In this document: positions 48,202 to 56,371 of the stretch, piece after piece
How positions within the stretch are numbered: position 1 is the stretch's first letter
Layout: every line of letters begins with the position of its first letter
From: Rugamonas aquatica
GTDB taxonomy: Bacteria > Pseudomonadota > Gammaproteobacteria > Burkholderiales > Burkholderiaceae_D
Direction of reading: 5' to 3'
NCBI RefSeq assembly: GCF_009380215.1
Contig: NZ_WHUG01000003.1
Location: 620,001 to 684,000 of the forward strand
DNA: 64,000 nt
Made by a program: the position numbers and the translations under genes
Notes under the pieces: generated by a model
What the model was told of the DNA's origin: nothing
What the model saw: the letters and a program-made list of their open reading frames with translations, nothing else
Databases searched by the model: none

Positions 48202-50343
48202 ATGACAGGCTTGTTATCAAGGGTATTCCGGCTGCGATGGACTGCGGTTCTGCTGGTCGGTGTGATGGGGCTGGGCGCCAACGCGGCCGATGCCTTGAAC
48301 GGCAAGAGCCTGTATCTGAGCGGGCCGGTGGGCGGCGGCGCCTCGTGCGCCACCTGCCACAGTGCCTCGCCGGCGAATAACGTCAACGGCATCCTGGCTG
48401 CGGCGAACCAGCCGTCCGTGATACAGAACGCCATCGCCAACAACAAGGGCGGCATGGGTGGCCTGTACAACGGCAAATTCAGCGCGGCGGAACTGGCCGA
48501 CCTGGCGGCCTTCATCGGCAACCCCAATGTGGTCGCGGCGCCGGCAGCCTCGCTGGCGCCGGCCAGCCTGACCTTCAGCGGTACCACCATCGGCCAGACG
48601 GCAGGCCCGTTGGCAGCCACCTTGAGCAACACCGGCAATGCCGCGCTCAATATCGGCACCATCTCCATCGGCGGCGCGGCGGCGGGCGACTTCAGCGTCG
48701 CCGGCGGCACTTGCGCCAACGGTCTCGCCGTCGCGGCGGGCGCCAGCTGCACCGTGCAAGCCAGCTTCAAGCCGACGGCTGCGGGTGCACGCGCGGCGTC
48801 GCTGACCATTACGCACAACGCCACCGGCGGCAGCAGCAGCGTTGCGCTTAGCGGCACCGGCAACGCCACGCCGCAGGCCACCATCGCGCTGTCTGCGGCC
48901 AGCGTTAATTTCGGCACGCTGTTGACGGGCACTCCGTCGCTCGTATCGACTATCACTGTCAGCAACAGCGGAACGGCTGCGTTGAACTTCACCTCCATCG
49001 CGCTGGGCGGCGCCAATGCCGGCATCATTACGCAGGGCGGCAGCTGCGCGGTCGCAGCGCCGGTGCCTGCAGGCGGAAACTGCACGGTCACGCTGCAAGC
49101 GCTGCCCGTGGCTGCGGGCGCGTTCACCGCCAGCCTGACGCTAGCTTCCAATGCATCCAACGGCAATGCGACGGTCGGTGTGTCCGGCGTGGCCGCCACG
49201 CCTGCACCGGCGTTGACGGCGACGCCGTCGGCCATCGCCTTCGGCACGCAGACCATCGGCGCGGCCGCCGTGTCGCAGACGGTCACGCTGGCCAACACCG
49301 GCAACGTGGCCATCAGCTTCAGCAAGATCGGTTTGAGCGTCGCGAGTGCAGCCAGCTTCAGTCTGGGTGCCAGCGATTGCGGCTCAACCCTGGCGGTGGG
49401 CGCCAGCTGCGCGGTGCCGGTGCGTTTCGCGCCGACGGCGGAGGGCGCGGTATCGGCTGCGCTGGCAGTCAGCTCGAATGCAGCGGCGCTGCAAGTGGGC
49501 ATCACGGGTACCGGCACCAAACAGGCCACCGCGACGCCGCTACTGTCCGAAGCCGGCCCGATTGTTTTCGCCGATACGCAGGTAGGCAGCAGCGCGGCGG
49601 TACATACGACGACGCTGTCCAACAGCGGCAATGCGTCGCTGACCATCTCCACGCTGACGCTGGGCGGCAACCAGCCAGGCGACTTCGTCCTCGGCGGCAG
49701 TTGCGTTGCTGGTGGCTCGGTCGCTCCCGGCGGCAGCTGCACGCTGACCACCGCGTTGAAGCCCACCGCCGCGGGCGCGCGCAGCGCGGACCTGTTGCTG
49801 GTGACGGACGGCGGCGCGCAATTCCACCTGGCCTTGAGCGGCAACGGCGTCGCTGTCGTTATCACCACTCCGTCGCTGACGATTGCGCCGCAGAGTTTTG
49901 ATTTCGGCGCCGTCGTTATCGGCGCCACTACGCCGACGCGCCGCTTCACGCTGACCAACAGCGGCAGCACCGCCGTCACGCTGGCCAGCGCCGACTACAC
50001 CGGTCCCTTCGCGGCCGTGGCGGACAGCACCGGCTGCGCGGCCTTCCCGGTCACGCTGGCCCCTGGCGCTTCCTGCGATCTGGTGGTGGGCTACACGCCG
50101 GTGAATGCAGGCAGCAGCAGCGGCAACGTGGCGATACAGTCCAGCGTCGCAGGCAGCAGCTGGACCATCGCGCTGAGCGGCCAGGGCACGGCAGCAGCGG
50201 CCAATGCCGCGCCGTCGAATCGGGGCGGCGGCGGTTGCTCGGCATCGGATGACGTCAACGATCCGATGATGGTGTTCCTGGTGATCGCAGCGGCTATCGC
50301 CATTGGCTGGCGCCGCAGGCAGTCCAAACGTGTTGGAGGCTGA
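48202..50343 (+). CDS. Surface-anchored c-type cytochrome with Ig-like repeats and JDVT-CTERM tail
   Basis: 713 residues. Signal peptide (ending A-N-A-A); a small class I cytochrome c domain (about 30-108) with heme motif C-A-T-C-H at 49-53 and likely axial Met 85; five about 108-residue Ig-like choice-of-anchor-D/HYDIN repeats (about 119-665); then G-G-G-G-C (Cys 679), a membrane helix (about 688-703) and R-R-R-Q-S-K-R. The tail has the three parts of JDVT/MYXO-CTERM sorting signals, with invariant Cys; the D-V-T is here N-D-P. I infer cleavage by MrtJ and anchoring at the outer surface. AGGAGA precedes the ATG. Confidence 0.85.
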   Translation: MTGLLSRVFRLRWTAVLLVGVMGLGANAADALNGKSLYLSGPVGGGASCATCHSASPANNVNGILAAANQPSVIQNAIANNKGGMGGLYNGKFSAAELADLAAFIGNPNVVAAPAASLAPASLTFSGTTIGQTAGPLAATLSNTGNAALNIGTISIGGAAAGDFSVAGGTCANGLAVAAGASCTVQASFKPTAAGARAASLTITHNATGGSSSVALSGTGNATPQATIALSAASVNFGTLLTGTPSLVSTITVSNSGTAALNFTSIALGGANAGIITQGGSCAVAAPVPAGGNCTVTLQALPVAAGAFTASLTLASNASNGNATVGVSGVAATPAPALTATPSAIAFGTQTIGAAAVSQTVTLANTGNVAISFSKIGLSVASAASFSLGASDCGSTLAVGASCAVPVRFAPTAEGAVSAALAVSSNAAALQVGITGTGTKQATATPLLSEAGPIVFADTQVGSSAAVHTTTLSNSGNASLTISTLTLGGNQPGDFVLGGSCVAGGSVAPGGSCTLTTALKPTAAGARSADLLLVTDGGAQFHLALSGNGVAVVITTPSLTIAPQSFDFGAVVIGATTPTRRFTLTNSGSTAVTLASADYTGPFAAVADSTGCAAFPVTLAPGASCDLVVGYTPVNAGSSSGNVAIQSSVAGSSWTIALSGQGTAAAANAAPSNRGGGGCSASDDVNDPMMVFLVIAAAIAIGWRRRQSKRVGG
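48559..50190 (+). repeat. Five tandem Ig-like (choice-of-anchor D) coding repeats
   Basis: Each unit of about 108 codons has a start like F-G-x-x-x-x-G, a central L-x-N-x-G-x-A and an end like G-x-S-C-x-V/L...L-S-G-x-G. Units differ enough that they are old rather than recent duplications. Confidence 0.8.
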
Positions 50344-50344
50344 G

Positions 50345-50845
50345 ATGAAATCGCAATCGATCGTCATGCTGCTGGCCGTGGCCGCAGCGTTGAGCGCCGC
50401 TCCTGCCTGGGCGCTGGAGAAGGGCGCCGCCGCACCGCAGTTCGACCTGCAAGGATTGGACGGCGCGGTGAAGCTGGCCAGGCTGCAGGGCAAGGTGGTG
50501 TACGTGGACTTCTGGGCCTCGTGGTGCGGTCCGTGCCGGCAGTCCTTCCCGTGGATGAATGAGATGCAGGCCAAGTACGGCGCCAAGGGCTTGCAGATCG
50601 TCGGCGTCAACGTCGACGCCAACAGCGCCGACGCGCGCCAGTTCCTGAGCACGACGCCGGCGCGCTTCGCCATCGGCTTCGACCCGCAGGGCGCTACGCC
50701 GCGCAGCTACGGCATCAAAGGCATGCCGAGCAGCGTGCTGATAGGCCCCGACGGCAAGGTGCTGCTGGAGCATTCCGGCTTCCGCGATGCCGACCGCGCC
50801 GAGCTGGAAAACAAAATCCAAAACGCACTGGGAGCCGTCAAATGA
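50345..50845 (+). CDS. TlpA/ResA-like periplasmic thioredoxin
   Basis: 166 residues, signal peptide (ending P-A-W-A), thioredoxin fold of the TlpA group. Active site W-C-G-P-C with Cys 61 and 64, and cis-Pro in G-M-P-S-S-V. The family reduces apocytochrome or other exported disulfides, getting electrons from DsbD/CcdA, and dsbD ends this same cluster. ATG 50345 lies one base after the cytochrome gene's stop. It overlaps the DUF4266 gene by four bases. Confidence 0.93.
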   Translation: MKSQSIVMLLAVAAALSAAPAWALEKGAAAPQFDLQGLDGAVKLARLQGKVVYVDFWASWCGPCRQSFPWMNEMQAKYGAKGLQIVGVNVDANSADARQFLSTTPARFAIGFDPQGATPRSYGIKGMPSSVLIGPDGKVLLEHSGFRDADRAELENKIQNALGAVK

Positions 50846-51057
50846 AAACGCTGCTGTTGATCGCGCTTGCGGCCGGCCTTTCCGGCTGCGCCTCGCTGGG
50901 TAATGTGCAGCCGTGGGAAAAGGGCACGCTGGCGCGCACCGAGATGACGTTTAACGACGGCCATATGTTCACACGCTTCGACGACCATATCTACACCAGC
51001 CGCGAGGCTTCGTCCGGCGGCGCCGGTGTGGGTGGCGGCGGTTGCGGCTGCAATTGA
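50842..51057 (+). CDS. DUF4266 lipoprotein with Gly/Cys tail
   Basis: 71 residues. Lipobox L-S-G-C at 13-16, then V-Q-P-W-E-K-G-T-L-A-R (22-32), the DUF4266 signature, and a tail of Gly with C-G-C-N at the end (Cys 68 and 70). No enzyme fold is possible at this size; it looks like a small redox or metal-binding partner. The family is often next to DUF3570 and ApbE genes. Start overlaps the tlpA-like stop (ATGA). Confidence 0.9.
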   Translation: MKTLLLIALAAGLSGCASLGNVQPWEKGTLARTEMTFNDGHMFTRFDDHIYTSREASSGGAGVGGGGCGCN

Positions 51058-51065
51058 GGACCACC

Positions 51066-52208
51066 ATGACGAGCAACGAAGACAAGGCATCCGGGCGTGG
51101 CCTGGCCGCCTCCATCATGACGGCGGCGATGCTGCTGCCCGGTGTGCAGGCACATGCCGAAACGCCGCCGGCCAACGGCAGCATCACGCTGGGCTATTTG
51201 AACTACAAGGACAGCCAGTCCGGCCTGGACCGCATCAACGTGCATTCGCCGTCGGTGGCGATTACGGCGCCGGTGTCGGGGGTGTGGAGCATCGGCGCAT
51301 CGCTGGTGTCGGACGATGTGTCGGGTGCTTCGCCGCGCTATCACACGGCCATCTCGGGCGCTTCGCACATGCAGGACCACCGCATTGCGGGCGATGCGTC
51401 GGCCACGCGCTATTTCGAGCGGGGCACCGTGACCGTCGGCGCGGCGTATTCGACCGAGCATGACTATGTGTCGCGCGCGCTGTCGTTGCAAGGCAGCCTG
51501 GAAAGCGAAAGCAAGAACACCACGTGGACCGTCGGCATAGGCCACGCGGATGATCGCATCGACCCGGTCAACAAGATCGTCAGCAACGAGAAGAAGCGCA
51601 CCAACAGTCTGCTGCTGGGCGTGACGCAGGTGCTGACCGCCAACGACATCGCCCAGCTGACGCTGACGCACGGCCAGGGTGAAGGCTATTTCTCCGATCC
51701 GTACAAGGCGCTGGACAATCGCCCGCGCAGCCGCAACGAGACTACGCTGCTGGCGCGTTGGAACCATCATCTTGCATCGACTGGCGGCACCAGCCGGCTG
51801 TCCTACCGCTACTACAGCGACAGCTTCGGCGTGCGTGGACATACGCTGGACGCCGAGTATGTGCAGCCGCTTTCGCAGGGCTGGACGGTGACGCCGGAGG
51901 TGCGGTTGTATTCCCAGAGCGCGGCAAGCTTCTACTACGATCCTCTATACGACGCCAAGCTTGGGGCGCCGTTCCCGCCCGGGTACAACGGCACCGGCTA
52001 TATGTCGGCCGACCAGCGCCTTTCCGGTTTTGGCGCTGTGACGTTGGGGCTCAAGGTCAGCAAGCAGTTGGACAAGCTGTGGTCCATCGATGTGAAGGCA
52101 TCGGTGTATCAGCAGCGTGGTAGCTGGAGGCTGTTTCATGACGGCAGCCCGGGCCTGGATGCGCTGCGGGCGCAGACGATACAGATAGCGATCAACCGGC
52201 AGTGGTAG
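51066..52208 (+). CDS. DUF3570 beta-barrel protein with flavinylation-like motif
   Basis: 380 residues: signal peptide (ending A-H-A), then alternating strands with many Tyr/Thr/Ser, consistent with an outer-membrane barrel. Residues 83-89 read D-D-V-S-G-A-S, which fits the D-x-x-(S/T)-G-A-(S/T) site used by ApbE to attach FMN; a second S-G-A-S is at 97-100. With apbE seven bases downstream this is the best candidate flavin carrier of the cluster. GAGGA lies before ATG 51066. Confidence 0.88.
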   Translation: MTSNEDKASGRGLAASIMTAAMLLPGVQAHAETPPANGSITLGYLNYKDSQSGLDRINVHSPSVAITAPVSGVWSIGASLVSDDVSGASPRYHTAISGASHMQDHRIAGDASATRYFERGTVTVGAAYSTEHDYVSRALSLQGSLESESKNTTWTVGIGHADDRIDPVNKIVSNEKKRTNSLLLGVTQVLTANDIAQLTLTHGQGEGYFSDPYKALDNRPRSRNETTLLARWNHHLASTGGTSRLSYRYYSDSFGVRGHTLDAEYVQPLSQGWTVTPEVRLYSQSAASFYYDPLYDAKLGAPFPPGYNGTGYMSADQRLSGFGAVTLGLKVSKQLDKLWSIDVKASVYQQRGSWRLFHDGSPGLDALRAQTIQIAINRQW

Positions 52209-52215
52209 ACGCAAA

Positions 52216-53112
52216 ATGGTAGACGCAATTCATCGCACCACGTTCGAAGCAATGGCCAGCCGTTGCGAGTTGCGGTTTTCCGCTCCGGACGCGCACATGG
52301 CGGCGCTGCTGGCGCAGCAGGCCATGGACGAGGTGCGGCGTATCGAGACCAAGTATTCGCGCTACCGGCCGGACAGCATCGTCTCGCGCATCAATGCTGC
52401 GGCAGGCAAGGAGGCGGTGCGCTGCGACGACGAGACGATGTCGCTGATCGGATACGCGGCGGCGCTGCACGGCGCCAGCGAGGGACTGTTCGACATCACC
52501 TCCGGTGTGCTGCGGCGGGCCTGGGATTTTCGTAAGCCCGTGGTGCCGCGCAAGGAGGTACTGGAGCCCTTGCTGGCGCTGGTCGGCTGGGACAAGGTCG
52601 ATTGCGGCGTCGAGCATGTGTATCTGCGGCGGGCCGGAATGGAGATCGATTTCGGCGGCTTCGGCAAGGAGTATGCGGCGGACCGCGCAGCGGCGCTGCT
52701 GGCCGATGCAGGCGTGCGGCATGGCTACGTAAATCTGGGCGGCGACATGCGCTTCATCGGCCCGCGTCTGAACGGGCAGCCGTGGAGTATCGGCATCCAG
52801 GATCCGCGCGATCCAGATAGTGTGATCGCCAGCATTCCGGTCAGCCATGGTGCGCTGGCCACCAGCGGCGATTACGAGCGTTACTTCGAACTGGGTGGGC
52901 AGCGCTACTGTCACATCCTCGATCCGCGCGATGGCATGCCGGTGCGTTACTGGCGCTCGGTCAGCGTGCTGGCGCCGATGGCGACTGCGGCCGGCAGCTG
53001 TTCGACCATCGCGATGCTGAAGCAGGAAGATGGTTTGAGTTTTTTGAATGCGTCGGACATGGGGTATCTGGCTGTGGACGATCAGGGGCAGATGCTGTTC
53101 AGGGATGTTTGA
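52216..53112 (+). CDS. apbE: FAD:protein FMN transferase (ApbE family)
   Basis: 298 residues. The A-M-A-S-R-C-E start, K-Y-S-R-Y-R-P-D-S, I-D-F-G-G-F-G-K-E-Y-A-A-D, N-L-G-G-D and the A-T-S-G-D-Y-E-R, H-I-L-D-P-R and A-P-M-A-T-A metal/FAD motifs are all present. Unlike most ApbE proteins there is no signal peptide or lipobox, and the next upstream gene leaves no room for one, so it may work in the cytoplasm. It lies between DUF3570 and dsbD. Confidence 0.93.
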   Translation: MVDAIHRTTFEAMASRCELRFSAPDAHMAALLAQQAMDEVRRIETKYSRYRPDSIVSRINAAAGKEAVRCDDETMSLIGYAAALHGASEGLFDITSGVLRRAWDFRKPVVPRKEVLEPLLALVGWDKVDCGVEHVYLRRAGMEIDFGGFGKEYAADRAAALLADAGVRHGYVNLGGDMRFIGPRLNGQPWSIGIQDPRDPDSVIASIPVSHGALATSGDYERYFELGGQRYCHILDPRDGMPVRYWRSVSVLAPMATAAGSCSTIAMLKQEDGLSFLNASDMGYLAVDDQGQMLFRDV

Positions 53113-53123
53113 ATAGGATAGAG

Positions 53124-54902
53124 ATGATGAACAATTGGAGGACGCGTCTGATGGCGATGCTGGTGGCGGTGATCGCGCTGGCTACCGGCGCACGGGCGGA
53201 TGATTTTCTGGAGCCGGAGCAGGCTTTCCAGCTCAAGGGCGAGTTGGTGGATGCGCATACTGTGCGGTTGTCGTGGGCAATCGCGCCGGGGTATCACCTG
53301 TACCGCGACCGTTTGAGTTTCAAGGCGGATGGCGCGCAGATTGCAGCACCGGCGCTGCCGGCAGGGCTGCGCAAGTTCGACGCCAACTTCAACAAGGAGA
53401 TGGAGACTTACCAGGATAGCCTGGTGGTCAGTCTGCCGCTGACGGCTGCTGCTGCGTTCACGCTGCAAGTGGGCTATCAGGGCTGCGCGGATGCGGGCCT
53501 GTGCTACTCGCCCGCGACGCAGAGTTATCGCGTCGATCCGTCGGCGCCGGGCAAGCTGGTGGCGGTTGATGCACCTGCCGCAGCGCCCGCCCATGAAGAC
53601 GATAGTTCTCTCGCCCAGCGCACGCTGCAAAGCGGCAGCGCGTGGCGCATCGGCCTGGCCTTCCTCGCCTTCGGCCTGCTGCTGTCGTTCACGCCGTGCG
53701 TGCTGCCGATGGTGCCCATCCTGTCTTCGATCATCGTGGGCGAGGGGGCGGTGTCGCGTGGCCGTGGCTTCTCGCTGGCGCTGGCTTATTGCCTGGGCAT
53801 GGCGCTGGTCTACACCTCGCTGGGCGTGGCTGCTGGTTTGGCTGGCGAAGGGCTGGCCGGTGCGCTGCAAAAGCCGTGGGTGCTGCTGACCTTTGGCGCG
53901 CTGCTGGTTGGCCTGGCCTTGTCGATGTTCGACGTCTACCAGTTGCAGCTGCCGAGCGCCCTGCAAAGCCGCTTGAGCGCCACCAGCGGCAACATGGGCG
54001 GCGGGCGGTTCGCCGGCGTGTTCGTTATGGGCGCGTTGTCGGCCTTGATCGTTGGGCCGTGCGTGGCTGGGCCGTTGGCCGGTGCGCTGCTCTACATCAG
54101 CCAGACGCGCAATGTCTGGACCGGTGGCTGGGCCTTGTTCTCGATGGCGGTCGGCATGAGCGTGCCGCTGCTGCTGACGGGGATTTCGGCCGGCAGCCTG
54201 CTGCCGCGTGCCGGCGCGTGGATGAACGGTGTGAAGAAGATCTTCGGCCTGCTGCTGATCGCGGTCGCCATCTGGATGGTGACGCCGGTGTTTCCGGTGA
54301 CGGTGATGATGGCATTGTGGGGCGTGTTTGCGTTGCTGTGCGCCGTGTTCCTGCATGTGCTGGAGCCGCTGTCCGCCAGCGCCAAGGCGGGCCTGGGCGC
54401 ATACGTCGGCAAGACGCTGGGGCTGGCGTTCCTGGTCGGTGGTTTGTTTGAACTGGCGGGCGCCGCCAGCGCCGGCCGCGATGTACTGCAACCGCTGGGG
54501 CATCTGAGCCTCGCCCGCACCGAGGGCGCGGCTCCGGCCGGAGATGAGATCCGCTTCAGCCGCATCAAGACCGTGGCCGAGCTGGATCAGGTGCTGGCGT
54601 CGAGCACCACGCCGGTGATGCTGGATTTCTACGCCGACTGGTGCGTGTCCTGCAAGGAGATGGAGCGCTTCACTTTCTCCAAGCCGGCCGTCAGCGGCAA
54701 GTTGAAGCAGGTGCGTTTGATACAGGTGGATGTCACCGCCAACAGCGCCGACGATAAAGCGTTGATGAGGCGCTTCGGCTTATTCGGGCCGCCGGGCATC
54801 ATCCTCTTCAACGACGGCAAGGAGATTCCGAACAGCCGCGTGATCGGGTTCCTGGCCGCCGATCCCTTCCTGCAGCACCTGGCACGTCATAACATTTCCT
54901 GA
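53124..54902 (+). CDS. dsbD: Thiol:disulfide interchange protein DsbD
   Basis: Moves electrons from cytosolic thioredoxin to periplasmic partners. 593 residues: signal peptide, DsbD-alpha domain (G-C-A-D-A-G-L-C-Y near 118-126), eight-helix membrane domain with T-P-C-V-L-P and G-P-C-V-A-G cysteines, and C-terminal thioredoxin domain with D-W-C-V-S-C-K-E-M-E. ATG 53124 has AGGA five bases before it; the frame begins at TTG 53109, inside apbE. Its natural client here is the TlpA-like protein and the heme site of the cytochrome. Confidence 0.96.
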   Translation: MMNNWRTRLMAMLVAVIALATGARADDFLEPEQAFQLKGELVDAHTVRLSWAIAPGYHLYRDRLSFKADGAQIAAPALPAGLRKFDANFNKEMETYQDSLVVSLPLTAAAAFTLQVGYQGCADAGLCYSPATQSYRVDPSAPGKLVAVDAPAAAPAHEDDSSLAQRTLQSGSAWRIGLAFLAFGLLLSFTPCVLPMVPILSSIIVGEGAVSRGRGFSLALAYCLGMALVYTSLGVAAGLAGEGLAGALQKPWVLLTFGALLVGLALSMFDVYQLQLPSALQSRLSATSGNMGGGRFAGVFVMGALSALIVGPCVAGPLAGALLYISQTRNVWTGGWALFSMAVGMSVPLLLTGISAGSLLPRAGAWMNGVKKIFGLLLIAVAIWMVTPVFPVTVMMALWGVFALLCAVFLHVLEPLSASAKAGLGAYVGKTLGLAFLVGGLFELAGAASAGRDVLQPLGHLSLARTEGAAPAGDEIRFSRIKTVAELDQVLASSTTPVMLDFYADWCVSCKEMERFTFSKPAVSGKLKQVRLIQVDVTANSADDKALMRRFGLFGPPGIILFNDGKEIPNSRVIGFLAADPFLQHLARHNIS

Positions 54903-54946
54903 AGTGCATCAAACACCAGGACATTAACGCGCTGTCGATCAAGAGT

Positions 54947-55867
54947 CTAAGAGGGATCTGAGATGTCGATGAGTAATCGTCTGAACACATCTCTCTTAGC
55001 AATTGCATCTCTATACTTAGTAGTACTCACGTGAAGATTAGTGAGCTTTGCTATCGATAAATGCTGAACTTTTTCAGTGAGGTCGAGAGGAAATCGCACC
55101 ATCACCTTGCCCTCAAAAGTTCGAAGCTCAAGTTTCCCCGTGTCGGTTATCCCGGACACGCTACCCGAGATATTTTCTGTGTACGTTACCGGTTCTGCTA
55201 CAGCAGCAAGTAGAGTTCGGATTCGCTTAATTTCATCAGAGCTGCCTTGCCAAGTATGTTTGCCAGCCAAGGAGTGCCAAGTAAATTCTGCAGACATGCC
55301 CGCACCGCTAATTTCACGCATCGCATCGCCAAAATAGTGGGCAGCCTTACCACCAACAGCGTCAACGGCGTCATAAAACTCGTCGTTTTTTGCTGTGAGT
55401 AGTCGAAAAGTCTGCTGCAAGGTGGACTGTAGAAGGCTTTCTCCGGAAAGGTCTGTGGTTGTATTTCCGGTTACCAATACACGAGTTGAACCACCTGCGA
55501 TGCCTGCTAGTTTAAGATTTAATATATCCGCTATTTCCTTGCCAACGCGTCCTTCAGACAAACCGTGCCGAATACGATAGGCTGCGGCCTTCCAGGCTTT
55601 AGATAAGGGATCTGCGATCTTGATAAAGGCGTCTAGAGAAATCGATCCATTTGCTCGCGGGCCAATAAATCGCAGATCCATCAATTCGCCGGCTTCTTGA
55701 GCATAAGCAACCGCGAGGGTTTGCATTGCATCGCTGGCTGCCTGTCGCTGATTGTTCGCAGCAATCGCCAGCCAATGATCCCCAGGATTCATGCTGACGC
55801 GTGCGTCAGTAGCCGCAGCGAATTCACTGAGCGTTTGAGCATGCCTCTTCAAAAAATCTATGCTCAT
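54947..55867 (-). CDS. Unknown 306-aa protein, partner of the DUF6932 gene
   Basis: No family recognised. 306 residues, no signal peptide or membrane segment. The N-terminal third is helical with an N-N-Q-R-Q-A-A-S-D-A-M-Q segment; the last third is richer in beta strands and Thr/Ser. Base use is visibly AT-richer than in the flanks (25 G/C in the 60 bases 55501-55560), pointing to transfer. It overlaps the DUF6932 gene by four bases (ATGA), so they act together. Possible antitoxin or effector of a two-gene module; this is context only. Confidence 0.75.
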   Translation of the reverse strand: MSIDFLKRHAQTLSEFAAATDARVSMNPGDHWLAIAANNQRQAASDAMQTLAVAYAQEAGELMDLRFIGPRANGSISLDAFIKIADPLSKAWKAAAYRIRHGLSEGRVGKEIADILNLKLAGIAGGSTRVLVTGNTTTDLSGESLLQSTLQQTFRLLTAKNDEFYDAVDAVGGKAAHYFGDAMREISGAGMSAEFTWHSLAGKHTWQGSSDEIKRIRTLLAAVAEPVTYTENISGSVSGITDTGKLELRTFEGKVMVRFPLDLTEKVQHLSIAKLTNLHVSTTKYRDAIAKRDVFRRLLIDISDPS

Positions 55868-56319
55868 ATTTTCAACTCCACAAATCCCTTCGGCGTCTTT
55901 TCATCGTGCTGGAAGCCGAACAAACCGCGAAAATATGCCTGTCGGTGCAGTCTATCCTTTTCGTCTGGCTTCTCCACGTATAGGTCCAGGCCGAATCTAA
56001 TTTTTGCTGCATTCCGATCGGTAAGTTCTCGAACTTCCACCCACTGTTCATTGGTGAGATTCGTGGTCGTAGCAGGATCCCACATCATGCAGTCAATGTC
56101 ATCTGGGCCATACTTTGACGTCAAAAAAGACCCGTCTATCCAAAGTATAGCCTGTACATGTAAAGCCTGAAGTTTTTGAACCCATTGTTGGAATGACGCA
56201 AATAATAGGGCGCGTCGAGCATCCGCCAAGAACGGGGTCACGGTGAGCGCCTGAAGTTCAGCCATGGTAAGTACATGGATTCCAGCGGGTAGGAGCGGAG
56301 GGAAGTCTGCTTTCTTCAA
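55864..56319 (-). CDS. DUF6932 family, nucleotidyltransferase-like protein
   Basis: 151 residues with MNT-type nucleotidyltransferase features: G-S at 63-64, then D-I-D at 74-76 (G-S-x9-D-x-D), and a third acid Asp 112 in F-G-L-D-L-Y. The triad appears intact, so it could be an active enzyme. Such minimal nucleotidyltransferases often work as antitoxins or toxins with a partner. Base use is AT-rich like its partner. First gene of the pair; 52 bases separate it from the regulator gene. Confidence 0.8.
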   Translation of the reverse strand: MKKADFPPLLPAGIHVLTMAELQALTVTPFLADARRALLFASFQQWVQKLQALHVQAILWIDGSFLTSKYGPDDIDCMMWDPATTTNLTNEQWVEVRELTDRNAAKIRFGLDLYVEKPDEKDRLHRQAYFRGLFGFQHDEKTPKGFVELKI

Positions 56320-56371
56320 TGTGTAGAATCCATTCGCTGAAGTTCCACTATTTAGGCAAGCACGGATTATG

